Positions 26,622 through 34,274 of a DNA stretch of 64,000 nucleotides are shown here, one piece after another (position 1 is the stretch's first letter; every line of letters begins with the position of its first letter). The translations under genes and the position numbers were made by a program. Origin of the DNA: Dictyobacter formicarum (lineage in GTDB: Bacteria; Chloroflexota; Ktedonobacteria; Ktedonobacterales; Ktedonobacteraceae); contig NZ_BNJJ01000007.1 in NCBI RefSeq assembly GCF_016587435.1, forward strand, positions 62,001-126,000. Reading direction: 5' to 3'. The notes under the pieces are model-generated. The model searched no databases. It was not told where the DNA came from and worked only from the letters and a program-made list of their open reading frames with translations.

Positions 26622-26950
26622 AAATCGGGCGCAAGGCCCGAACCTATGGGCGTCATCATCCTTTGTGCGTTTCGATGGCCCATGCGATGGAACCTTCACA
26701 AAACATGATCCCAATAGGTTCGGGCCTTGCGCCCGATTTGCCCCACCGTTTGTGGGGCCCTGTGTCCTTGCCGCATAGTCCCTCGTGACATCACACCTCT
26801 GCCCACGCGGTGCCCAAAAGGAAGGTCCGCGTTTGGGCACCGCGTGCGGCGACGTGATGGTGAAAAGCAGAGTCGCGTCGTAGGGACACAGGGCCCCACA
26901 AACGGTGGGGCAATCGAGGGCAAGCCTCGAACCTATGGGGTTCCGCTTTT
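26622..26950 (+). mobile_element. Palindromic dispersed element, copy 3 (extended)
   Basis: The core at 26622-26739 has 28-base arms like copies 1 and 2, with variant bases (CGGGCGCAAGGCCCG). It is joined to a second palindromic block at 26740-26940: CCCCACCGTTTGTGGGGCCC on one side and its complement on the other, around an inner hairpin GGTGCCCAAA...TTTGGGCACC, ending in a third arm that finishes CGAACCTATGG. This second block matches copy 4 at 29457-29640. The region to 27055 holds no gene. Confidence 0.7.
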
Positions 26951-27055
26951 CTTGTTGCGTTTGGTTCTTCGATGTTCTCATAAATGAGATGTATTGGCCC
27001 GTGCGGGGCGCCTGTCTTCCCGTAGGAATGAGCTTCAGATGCTTTCTTGGACCTT

Positions 27056-27475
27056 TTATTCCAGTAAGAGATAGGGATTCCAGACGACTTCCCATAAATG
27101 ATCATCGGGATCTTGAAAATAGCCGGAATAGCCGCCCCAAAACGTGTCCTGGGCAGGCTTGACAATCTTTGCGCCCGCCCTTTTTACCTGTTCCATCACC
27201 ACATCAACTTCTTCTTTACTGCTGACGTTATGTCCAATGGTAAACTCGGTAGGACTGTGGGCCATTTTGGAAAGGTTCGTGTCGTGAGCGATGTCGGTTC
27301 GAGCCCAGATAGCAAGCCTCAAGCCAGGTTGCAGATCAAAAAAGGCAACAGCTCCATGTTCAAATTCTGTCCCGATGATGCCTTGTGTTGGGAAGCCCAG
27401 GCCGTCTCGATAGAAGGTGAGCGACTTTTCCAGATCATCTACGCCTAATGTCAGGACTGTAATACGTGGTTTCAT
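27056..27475 (-). CDS. VOC (glyoxalase/bleomycin-resistance fold) protein
   Basis: A 139-residue single-domain protein with two VOC repeats: VLTLGVDDLEKSLTFYRDGLGFPT at the start, and GAKIVKPAQDTFWGGYSGYFQDPDDHLWEVVWNP at the end. The final Glu of LWEVVWN is a usual metal ligand. Such proteins act as metal-dependent isomerases, dioxygenases or resistance proteins; this type is often called glyoxalase-like with no known substrate. It stands alone. Its 3' end lies close to the palindromic element copy 3. Confidence 0.9.
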   Translation of the reverse strand: MKPRITVLTLGVDDLEKSLTFYRDGLGFPTQGIIGTEFEHGAVAFFDLQPGLRLAIWARTDIAHDTNLSKMAHSPTEFTIGHNVSSKEEVDVVMEQVKRAGAKIVKPAQDTFWGGYSGYFQDPDDHLWEVVWNPYLLLE

Positions 27476-27559
27476 AGAGGTAGTATTCCTTTCTACGTGA
27501 TGATCGCCAGGTCAGCCTACTGGCCTGGTCACCATCGCCTGAGTGAGAATTTCCTGATT

Positions 27560-28402
27560 TTATCGAGTGATAATCGCTGCATCGCGCCAGAGGTAGCCTG
27601 TATGCTTACCATCCAGGGGCAGCGGGACCACCTGCTGCTCGTTCAGCAGATCCTCAAAGGCCGCGTTCAGGGTGGCTAGCGGCAGCTTGAGATCCTTCGC
27701 TAGCTGAGCTGGATTGACGTAGACGGCCTGCGGCACATAGCTATGCAGGAAGGCGCGCAGGGCGTCCTGCTGAGTCAGGCGCTCGGCGCTGGCAACGTGC
27801 TCCGCGTAACGCTGGCTCACCAGGGTGTGGTACATGGTATGGTCATCGCCCAGGAAAACCTTGGCCAGCAGCATCTGCGACTCCAGTTCTTCGACTGCCT
27901 TGAGATAGAGGTTGCGCGAGGCGGTTCCTCGTGGGAAGCCCGCTTGTTCGCGCAGTTCACTGGTGGGCATCGGTGCCGCGACCGCCTCCAGCGTCTCGAC
28001 GATGCGATACGCATGCGCAGAGAGCTGACCCGCATGGTAAAGCTCGTGAGGACTCCGCAGCTCACCACACAGGCGCAACATGGTGGGAAACAACGACCAG
28101 GAGATCCAGGTTGGCCGCCGCCGAATCAAGACAGAGTAGTAGGCGACCGCCTGGCGGCCCAGCGTCCAACGCCAGGTATATATCTCGCCGCTGGGCGTAT
28201 CCCAGGCCGAATCCGTTTTGGCGTCGGGGTCCCCCACATAGGCTGAAAAGAGATTAGGGAACTCCGGAGAGGCGGGATAAAGCGTGACGATACCCATGCG
28301 CTCAATAAAGTCTGGTGCCTGCTCGCTTCCTGATAAATGGCCTGCGGACGTCTGGCGCCAGTTGTGCAGACGCTGCTGTACATAGGAGGATTCAACCATC
28401 AT
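27560..28402 (-). CDS. AlkZ-related (YcaQ-like) winged-helix protein
   Basis: A 280-residue soluble protein. The block from residue 40 to 150 (MGIVTLYPASPEFPNLFSAYVGDP, YTWRWTLGRQAVAYYSVLIRRRPTWISWSLFPTMLRLCG, YHAGQLSAHAYRIVETL) fits the AlkZ-related group. That group resembles the DNA glycosylase AlkZ/YcaQ but lacks the full enzyme. The following helices (VAAPMPTSELREQAGFPRGTASRNLYLKAVEELESQMLLAKVF) look like a winged helix. Whether it acts on DNA is unknown. AAGGGAG precedes the ATG pair at 28402. A WYL-type regulator lies 91 bases upstream on the same strand, so they may form an operon. Confidence 0.65.
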   Translation of the reverse strand: MMVESSYVQQRLHNWRQTSAGHLSGSEQAPDFIERMGIVTLYPASPEFPNLFSAYVGDPDAKTDSAWDTPSGEIYTWRWTLGRQAVAYYSVLIRRRPTWISWSLFPTMLRLCGELRSPHELYHAGQLSAHAYRIVETLEAVAAPMPTSELREQAGFPRGTASRNLYLKAVEELESQMLLAKVFLGDDHTMYHTLVSQRYAEHVASAERLTQQDALRAFLHSYVPQAVYVNPAQLAKDLKLPLATLNAAFEDLLNEQQVVPLPLDGKHTGYLWRDAAIITR

Positions 28403-28493
28403 AACAACTCCCTTCAACTCAACGATGACGGGCAGTTCACTGCTGCCGATAAATAGAGTTTACAGGAGTGATGGTGACAACCTTATGTCACTA

Positions 28494-29429
28494 TTATGAA
28501 TAGCGTTGAGCAATAGCCAGCGCTGCCTGGCACAACTGGCTTTTCAGCGCATCAGGAGCCAGCACTTCGGCATCGGGACCCAGGCTAAGCAGGGTACGCA
28601 GCAACCAGGGATATTCAGCAGGTGGGCAGCGAAAGCGTAACATAGCACCATCGTCCTCCGCAGGCTGAATGGCATCGCCTAGATGGGGATCGCGCTCCAT
28701 GATCATCACACCATAGGCAGTCAGGCGAATGCACACTTCTGGGAGCGATGGATGCCCATAGGGGAGCGACTGAGGGACTGGCGCATCATGCGCCTCGGTC
28801 GGAGCAGGCGCGCTGGTAGGACTCACGCTGATAAAACGGTCCACGCGATAGGTACGTTCCTCCTGCCGCTCGTGCGAATACGCCCGGCAATACCAGAAGC
28901 CGCCAGACGAATAGAGGCGCTGCGGCCTCAACGTCTGCCGGGAAAGACGTTGTCCTGAACGATACTCAACCGCCAGCCACTCTCCCTCGCGAGCACTGGC
29001 GATCAGCTGCTCGATAAATGGCGTAGCATAGTGGCGCGTCGGCACCTCAAGCTGAATAGTTTGCAGCAGATGCTCGGCCTCGACCGAATGCTGAGCAGGT
29101 ATCACAGCCGCCATCTTGGCCAGCAAAGACTCACGCTCCTGCTTGAAAGGGGTATCAGCCAGTTGCACAACGCTACTGAGGGCCAGGCGCAGCAGAAAAG
29201 TCTCACTGGCCGTCAGTTGCAGCGGAGACAGCGAGTAGTCGGGCATCAAAGTATAGCCGCCCAGCGGCCCGCTAGTAGTTATGATAGGAATCCCCATCTC
29301 GCACAACGACTCGATATCGCGAAACACGGTGCGCCTGGAAACCTCAAAACGCTGCGCCAGCTCGCGGGCAGTCCGTCGGCCGCCCTGCAACAACAGAACA
29401 ATAGCAGTCAGACGATCAATGCGATTCAT
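28494..29429 (-). CDS. WYL-domain HTH regulator (YafY/DeoR-like)
   Basis: A 311-residue regulator. The N-terminal helix-turn-helix (1-60) reads MNRIDRLTAIVLLLQGGRRTARELAQRFEVSRRTVFRDIESL, the hallmark of YafY-type proteins. The WYL domain (about 140-220) contains the ligand-binding strand block WLAVEYRSGQRLSRQTLRPQRLYSSGGFWYCRAYSHERQEERTYRVDRF, followed by the WCX tail. WYL domains sense nucleic-acid fragments or nucleotides. The ATG at 29429 follows AGGAGG. The frame stays open upstream through the palindromic element at 29457-29640, but those residues come from the repeat and are surely not translated as part of it. Confidence 0.92.
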   Translation of the reverse strand: MNRIDRLTAIVLLLQGGRRTARELAQRFEVSRRTVFRDIESLCEMGIPIITTSGPLGGYTLMPDYSLSPLQLTASETFLLRLALSSVVQLADTPFKQERESLLAKMAAVIPAQHSVEAEHLLQTIQLEVPTRHYATPFIEQLIASAREGEWLAVEYRSGQRLSRQTLRPQRLYSSGGFWYCRAYSHERQEERTYRVDRFISVSPTSAPAPTEAHDAPVPQSLPYGHPSLPEVCIRLTAYGVMIMERDPHLGDAIQPAEDDGAMLRFRCPPAEYPWLLRTLLSLGPDAEVLAPDALKSQLCQAALAIAQRYS

Positions 29430-29456
29430 ATGCCCGCTCCCCTCCTTCTCTCCCCC

Positions 29457-29640
29457 AAAATAGGTTCGGGGCTTGCCCCCGATTGCCGCCCGCCGCAGCG
29501 TGGCGGCCCTGTGCCCAAAAGCGAAGGTTCGCTTTTGGGCACCGCGTGGGCCGAGGCGTGATGTCACGAGGTACCGAGCGGTGAGGACACAGGGCCCCAC
29601 AAACGGTGGGGCAAATCGGAGGCAAGCTCCGAACCTATGG
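29457..29640. mobile_element. Palindromic dispersed element, copy 4
   Basis: The arms at 29457-29484 and 29613-29640 carry the CGAACCTATGG/CGATT pattern. Inside is a perfect hairpin GTGCCCAAAAGCGAA/TTCGCTTTTGGGCAC (29511-29542), and GGGCCCCACAAACGGTGGGG as in copy 3. It fills the gap between the dehydratase gene (ending at 29648) and the WYL regulator. Confidence 0.7.
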
Positions 29641-29647
29641 GGTTTCA

Positions 29648-31627
29648 TTATATGCCGAGGGCTTTCTTGCCGGCTTCGATGACTTCGATGATGCGATCCA
29701 CGTCGTAGATGGCGCCTCGCCAGACGCCGCCGCTGGCTGCCTGCAGCGCGGCCCACAGCCGGGTGTCGTCCGGCAATTGGGGATCAGGGGCCAGATCGGG
29801 ATGGGGCTGGCGCTCCTTGAGCAGGATCGCCCCCTCCTCAGGGGTGAAGGTGCGGACGCCATCACCAATCACGTTGAGCTCACCATGCAGGTTCTCGCGG
29901 TCCAGCGTAATCTGGATGATGTCGCCATCGCGCACTTTGCCGATGGGTCCCCCGGTCAAGGCTTCTGGTCCAACCAGGCCGATGCAGGCCCCCGTTGAGA
30001 CACCCGAGAAGCGAGCATCAGTCACCAGAGCCACATGCTTGCCAAAGGGCAGATGCTTGAGCGCAGCGGTCAATTGATAGGTCTCTTCCATACCAGTCCC
30101 GGCGGGTCCACGCCCCATCAATACTACAATGTCGCCGGACTGAATAGCGCCGTCTTTAATGGCAGCCATGGCTTTACGCTCGCTGGTAAAGACACGGGCG
30201 GGCCCGGTATGGCGGTAGACGCCATCCTCATCCACGACACTGGAATCGATCGCCGTGGCTTTGATGACAGAGCCCTCAGGGGCGATATTGCCCACCGGAA
30301 ACATGACGGTCGAGGTCACACCGCGCTCCCGGGCAACCTCTGGTGTCATAATGACATCGTCTGGCTGTATGGCATCAGCCTCCAGCAGGCGCGCACGCAC
30401 TTTCTGGCGGCGCTCCGACTGCTCCCACCAGTTGAGCACATGGTCCAGTGTGTGGCCGGTGCAGGTTTTGACGCTGGTATCGAGCAGGCCGTGGCGCCTC
30501 AAATGGAGCATGACTTCAGGCACGCCGCCGGCCAGGAAGACGCGCACCGTCGGATGGTCCACAGGTCCATTGGGCAGCACGCTAACCAGGCGTGGCACCA
30601 GACGATTGATTTCCTGCCAATCAGAGATGGTCGGGATGCGCAGTCCAGCGGAATATGCGATAGCGGGAATGTGCAGCAAGAGGTTGGTAGAACCCCCAAA
30701 GGCGGCATGCACCACCATCGCGTTACGTATAGAGGCGTCGGTCAGGATGTCTTGCATGCCCATGCCCAGTTGCACCTGGTGCAGCAATGCGCGGGCGGAT
30801 TGGGTGGCCAGGGCCTCCCAGATTGGCTCGCCGGATGGCGCCAGAGCGGAGTGAGGAATGGCCATGCCGAGCGCTTCGGCCACCACCTGGGCCGTCGCGG
30901 CCGTACCCAGGAACTGGCAGCCACCGCCGGGTGTGGCGCAGGCCCGACAGCCAAGCTGCGCCGCGTCCTCGAGCGAGATCTCGCCATGCACATAGCGCAC
31001 CCCAATCGTTTGAATCTTCCCGGCATCCTCTCCATGCTCTGGCGGCAAGGTTACGCCTCCAGGAACCAGGATGCCCGGCAGCCGACGCAACGAGGCCAGG
31101 GCCATCATAGTCGCGGGCAGCCCCTTGTCACAGGTCGCCACACCCAGCACAGCCTTACGCGTAGGCAGTGAGCGAATCAGACGCCGCATCACCATGGAAG
31201 CATCGTTACGATACGGCAGCGAATCAAACATACCCGGCGTCCCCTGGCTCCGGCCATCGCACGGATCGCTCACATACGCAGCATAGGGGACCGCTCCCGC
31301 GTGCTTAAACTCGCTCGCGGCGGCCCGCATCAAGCGTCCAACTTCCCAGTGCCCGGTGTGATATCCCAGGGCAATCGGGCTACCATCCTCGGCCCGAATG
31401 CCACCCTGAGTGCTCAGCATCAAAATATGTTTATTTGCTACTTTCGCAGGCTCCCAGCCCATTCCAACATTCTGTGTCAACCCAAATAAATCGCCACTGG
31501 CCCACTCGCGCAACATTTTGGGTGTAAGAGGAAGTTCGCCCTGCGGACCCCGCGCATGCGTTGGGATTGTATATAGCTCTGGCTCCTGTGCCTGCAACAG
31601 CGTTGACAATACATCAAATTCTTCCAT
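29648..31627 (-). CDS. IlvD/Edd family dehydratase, YjhG/YagF D-xylonate dehydratase type
   Basis: A 659-residue iron-sulfur dehydratase. It matches the YjhG/YagF group over its full length: [66 protein letters not shown] and [21 protein letters not shown]. The three Cys that hold the Fe-S cluster are in these last motifs. The C-terminus [29 protein letters not shown] is specific to this subgroup. It converts D-xylonate to 2-keto-3-deoxy-D-xylonate in the cytoplasm; by analogy other sugar acids may be used. No aldolase, dehydrogenase or sugar-acid transporter is adjacent, so the rest of the pathway must be encoded elsewhere. Confidence 0.9.
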   Translation of the reverse strand: MEEFDVLSTLLQAQEPELYTIPTHARGPQGELPLTPKMLREWASGDLFGLTQNVGMGWEPAKVANKHILMLSTQGGIRAEDGSPIALGYHTGHWEVGRLMRAAASEFKHAGAVPYAAYVSDPCDGRSQGTPGMFDSLPYRNDASMVMRRLIRSLPTRKAVLGVATCDKGLPATMMALASLRRLPGILVPGGVTLPPEHGEDAGKIQTIGVRYVHGEISLEDAAQLGCRACATPGGGCQFLGTAATAQVVAEALGMAIPHSALAPSGEPIWEALATQSARALLHQVQLGMGMQDILTDASIRNAMVVHAAFGGSTNLLLHIPAIAYSAGLRIPTISDWQEINRLVPRLVSVLPNGPVDHPTVRVFLAGGVPEVMLHLRRHGLLDTSVKTCTGHTLDHVLNWWEQSERRQKVRARLLEADAIQPDDVIMTPEVARERGVTSTVMFPVGNIAPEGSVIKATAIDSSVVDEDGVYRHTGPARVFTSERKAMAAIKDGAIQSGDIVVLMGRGPAGTGMEETYQLTAALKHLPFGKHVALVTDARFSGVSTGACIGLVGPEALTGGPIGKVRDGDIIQITLDRENLHGELNVIGDGVRTFTPEEGAILLKERQPHPDLAPDPQLPDDTRLWAALQAASGGVWRGAIYDVDRIIEVIEAGKKALGI

Positions 31628-31684
31628 CGTCTCTCGCCTTCTTCAAACCATACACGACATCATCGAATACAAAAAGTATACCTG

Positions 31685-31742
31685 TCAAATAAGTCGTTAT
31701 CAATGTTTACAGTATTGCAAACATTGATAACGACTTATTTGA
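31685..31742. repeat. 58-bp inverted repeat with perfect 24-bp arms
   Basis: The arms run from 31685 to 31708 (starting TCAAATAAGTCGTTATCAAT) and from 31719 to 31742, fully complementary, with a 10-base loop. It lies 58 bases upstream of the dehydratase start. Its sequence is AT-rich and unlike the GTTGGTGCA hairpin family. It could be an operator, a separate hairpin insertion, or an mRNA leader structure. The rest of 31628-31922 shows no gene. Confidence 0.6.
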
Positions 31743-31922
31743 CTATTCCAATCACTTGTTATACAGGAAAAATAGGTATATATACTAATAGACATGTATA
31801 ACTCCTGTCGTTTATACTTTGTTCGTTACATGTTCTTCAACAGAAGCAGCTCGTAGAATATTTTTCGTAGCGTAGTCGGGGATGTAAAGTTGAGTTCTGG
31901 ACAAAGCGAAAGGAAGATTGCT

Positions 31923-32171
31923 ATGTCTTACCAGCAACGTTTTCTGGTTGAGGATGTGACGTGCGAGAAATGCGATGCGCGAGTGCGCAGTGCGCTACTA
32001 TCGCTACCGGGAGCTGAACAGGTGGAGTTGACACGCGTCCCGCGCGATAGGGCTGCGGTGGTGTTGACCAGCAGCGAGGTCATTCCTGCCGCGCAGATAG
32101 AGAGCGCGATCGTCCAACAATCCGCTGGTACAGATCATCATTATCAGGTCGTTTGGAACGAACAGACATGA
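31923..32171 (+). CDS. Heavy-metal-associated (HMA) domain protein, CopZ-like
   Basis: An 82-residue single HMA domain with the metal site VTCEKCDARVRSALLSLPGAEQVEL (CxxC at about residues 13-16). Such small proteins carry copper or similar soft metals in the cytoplasm. The CEKC differs from the usual MxCxxC start (here DVTCEKC), and the tail ends in HHYQVVWNEQT. The ATG at 31923 follows AAGGAAG. Its stop codon overlaps the start of the next gene (ATGA at 32168), so the DUF2182 membrane protein is translationally coupled and is probably its partner. Confidence 0.8.
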   Translation: MSYQQRFLVEDVTCEKCDARVRSALLSLPGAEQVELTRVPRDRAAVVLTSSEVIPAAQIESAIVQQSAGTDHHYQVVWNEQT

Positions 32172-32947
32172 TGGGCCTGATACCAATGCGAGACATCCAT
32201 CCAGCAGGTCAGGCCGGGCAAGATACGAGTAGACAGGCATCGTGGCGTGCATTTATATTGCCCTGGCTGCTGCTGGCCGGAAGCTGGGGATTACTCGGGT
32301 TGGCATTCTTGACGGGTAGGAATAGCTGGCTGGATCACGATTATCTCATCAGATCCAGCCACTGGCCCTGGCTGCTATCCTTGCTCGTTTTTCTGACTGG
32401 CTGGCAAGTAATGCTGTTAGCGATGATGCTCCCCGCCTTGTTCCGTCAGTTGCTCTCGCTGGCCCATCATCTTTCACGCTACTGGTCCACGCAGGCTCTT
32501 TTTATCGCTGGTTATGCAGCTAGCTGGACCATGTTTGCCTGCGCAGCTTTTGTAGGCGACACGCTGCTGCATAACCTCGTAAATCAGTGGCGATGGCTCT
32601 ATCTACATCCACTATGGATCACGGCGCTTCTCTTCTTATTGGCTGGTATCTTCCAGTGGAGTCCGATCAAATGGCACTGCCTGCTGCACACGCGCTGCTA
32701 TGAACAGAACACCACGGTTCCCCCCTGGCGACGGGGATATCGCTATGGCTTGTGGTGTGTGAGCAGCAACTGGGCACTAATGCTGCTCATGGTTGGCGTC
32801 GGGATGCGTAATCTGCTGGCACTGGCAATACTAGCGCTAGTCATGTGGCTGGAACGCGAATTACCGCAGGGTAAAATGCTCAGTTGCTGCGCCGGCAGCG
32901 CTTGTCTGCTGTACGCATTGCTCATTTTATCGCTGCCGTTATTTTAA
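32168..32947 (+). CDS. DUF2182 predicted metal-binding membrane protein
   Basis: A 259-residue integral membrane protein with about seven segments. Family blocks are visible: WQVMLLAMMLPAL, GIFQWSPIKWHCLLHTRCY and GYRYGLWCVSSNWALMLLMVGVGMRNLLALAILALVMWLER. The conserved Cys/His in the second and third blocks gave rise to the metal-binding prediction. The usual GCCW in the third block is CVSSNW here. Coupled to an HMA protein by a four-base overlap, it may move or sense a metal. The stop codon falls inside a tandem 16-base repeat (32941-32972). Confidence 0.8.
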   Translation: MMGLIPMRDIHPAGQAGQDTSRQASWRAFILPWLLLAGSWGLLGLAFLTGRNSWLDHDYLIRSSHWPWLLSLLVFLTGWQVMLLAMMLPALFRQLLSLAHHLSRYWSTQALFIAGYAASWTMFACAAFVGDTLLHNLVNQWRWLYLHPLWITALLFLLAGIFQWSPIKWHCLLHTRCYEQNTTVPPWRRGYRYGLWCVSSNWALMLLMVGVGMRNLLALAILALVMWLERELPQGKMLSCCAGSACLLYALLILSLPLF

Positions 32948-32972
32948 TGCGCTCCCATTTTAATGCGCTCCC
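32941..32972. repeat. Perfect tandem duplication, 16 bp x 2
   Basis: ATTTTAATGCGCTCCC occurs twice back to back and includes the stop codon of the DUF2182 gene. It is a replication-slippage or repair scar close to element copy 5. Confidence 0.7.
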
Positions 32973-33001
32973 ATAGGGAAGGGGATCATTCGTCGAGGAG
33001 A

Positions 33002-33090
33002 AAATCGGGCGCAAGGCCCGAACCTATTATTATCATGTTTTTTGAAGGTTCCATCATATGACCATCGAAACGCATCAAAAATAATGATGT
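33002..33090 (+). mobile_element. Palindromic dispersed element, copy 5 (partial)
   Basis: AAATCGGGCGCAAGGCCCG and the middle stretch CCATCGAAACGCATCAA match copies 1-3, but the right arm is missing. The element is joined at about 33090 to the 3' part of a broken gene, whose reading frame runs through it. Confidence 0.65.
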
Positions 33091-33772
33091 CGGTTGGAGG
33101 ACAAAGTTATCCACCACAAGAGATTCATTGGCTACGGTTTGAAGCGTAACCGTAAGCGTATGCTTTCCGCTGGATAAAGAGAGAGGGCTTCCGAGCTGGA
33201 TAAGAGTCAGATAATCACTATCCGGTGATTGAGGAACCTGTACTGCGCTGACAGAATGGCCATCTACACCTATCTGCAGCGTAATCACACCTGATACCGT
33301 GTGTTTCTTGACCAACGCAGCGGAGAGAATGTATTCACCCTGGTGTGCAACATCGATCTCTTGTTTAAGCTGATCATTATTGGACATCTGCACGATCTGT
33401 CCACTGTATAAGGCATCACCAGTCCAGCTGCTTGCAGGCGTAATAACCTGTGGATGACCCGCAGCCACCGTGAACGATTCTGCTTCATAGATGCTGGCTG
33501 TGTGCCGCTCTACGGCTTTAGCATTCACCATATTCAGGGCGGCGGCGTTTTGATGGATCGCTTGCAAAGCCATTAAGGCTTCAATGGTCGATTCGGCACC
33601 CGAATTCAGATTGACTTTTCCGGTTGTACCGTCTAAACCGTCATAGCCGCGACCGTTTGCGGGGTCATACATCGCAAAATGGGCGTCATTGTTCCCTGTA
33701 AACCAGGAGGCGGCGAGACCGGCATACTGCGCATATTTTTGCTCGTGGTCAGAAAGCCTTGATAAAACATCT
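33091..33772 (-). pseudogene. Internal fragment of a large surface or carbohydrate-active protein
   Basis: The minus frame is open from about 33775 to 32986 but has no sensible start or end of its own. It begins (IDVLSRLSDHEQKYAQYAGLAASWFTGNN) directly against the stop codon of the receiver gene at 33771. Its last 35 residues are read from repeat copy 5. The middle has DPANGRGYDGLDGTTGKVNLNSGAESTIEALMAL, typical of the end of an alpha/alpha-barrel, followed by a beta-sandwich like a carbohydrate-binding module (SFTVAAGHPQVITPASSWTG ... SGKHTLTVTLQTVANESLVVDNFVLQP). Both ends are cut, so this is a remnant. I cannot name the enzyme family with confidence. Confidence 0.7.
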
Positions 33773-34235
33773 ATTTTTCACTGAGCAGATCTGTAGCGGG
33801 AGAAACAGAGACGCCGAACCAGTATTTATTAAGCGTCTCAACGACCTCCAGCAGTTGCTTCATATTCATAGGCTTTAATATATAACTGTTGGCGCCCAGT
33901 TGAAAGCTCACATCGATATCTTTGGGGTCCTCAGAGGAAGTCCAGATAATTACCGGAATCCTGCGCAGGTCAGGATCGCTCTTTACTGCCTGCAAGACAT
34001 CGCGGCCATCCACAGAGATCAAATTCAGGTCCAACAGGATCAAGGCCGGGCGTGGAGACGTCTCGGGGCGGGCAAACTCTTGCCGATGATAGAGATAATC
34101 TAACGCCTCATCCCCATCGATACAACGTGTAATAGGAATTGACAACGACAGCTTTTTCATTGCCCAAAGCACAACTTCAAAGTCATCATCATTATCTTCA
34201 ATAAACAAAAGCGGGCTTTCGACATCTGTCATCAT
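33771..34235 (-). CDS. Single-domain response regulator (Rcp1/CheY-like)
   Basis: A 154-residue receiver with no output domain. It has the acidic residues in LLFIEDNDDDFEVVLWAMKK, the phospho-acceptor Asp in ALILLDLNLISVDGRDVL, the Thr/Ser of VIIWTSSEDPKDI and the Lys of SYILKPMNMKQLLE. The EDNDDD start and the D-G-D-E-A-L-D-Y-L block are typical of the Rcp1 type that works with phytochrome-like or PAS kinases. AAGGA precedes the ATG at 34235. It follows the PAS/GAF kinase by 39 bases on the same strand and is its likely partner. Confidence 0.92.
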   Translation of the reverse strand: MMTDVESPLLFIEDNDDDFEVVLWAMKKLSLSIPITRCIDGDEALDYLYHRQEFARPETSPRPALILLDLNLISVDGRDVLQAVKSDPDLRRIPVIIWTSSEDPKDIDVSFQLGANSYILKPMNMKQLLEVVETLNKYWFGVSVSPATDLLSEK

Positions 34236-34274
34236 TGTTATCCTTTTATACACATCCCTCCACCAAGAAATGTG

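Noticed and set aside
29430..29756. N-terminal extension of the WYL regulator through the repeat
   Set aside because: The residues come from the palindromic element at 29457-29640; the ATG at 29429 has a good ribosome site and a standard helix-turn-helix start.
12953..33090. CRISPR array made of the CCGAACCTATGG repeats
   Set aside because: Copies are thousands of bases apart and are inverted pairs with shared middles, not regularly spaced direct repeats; no cas genes are present.
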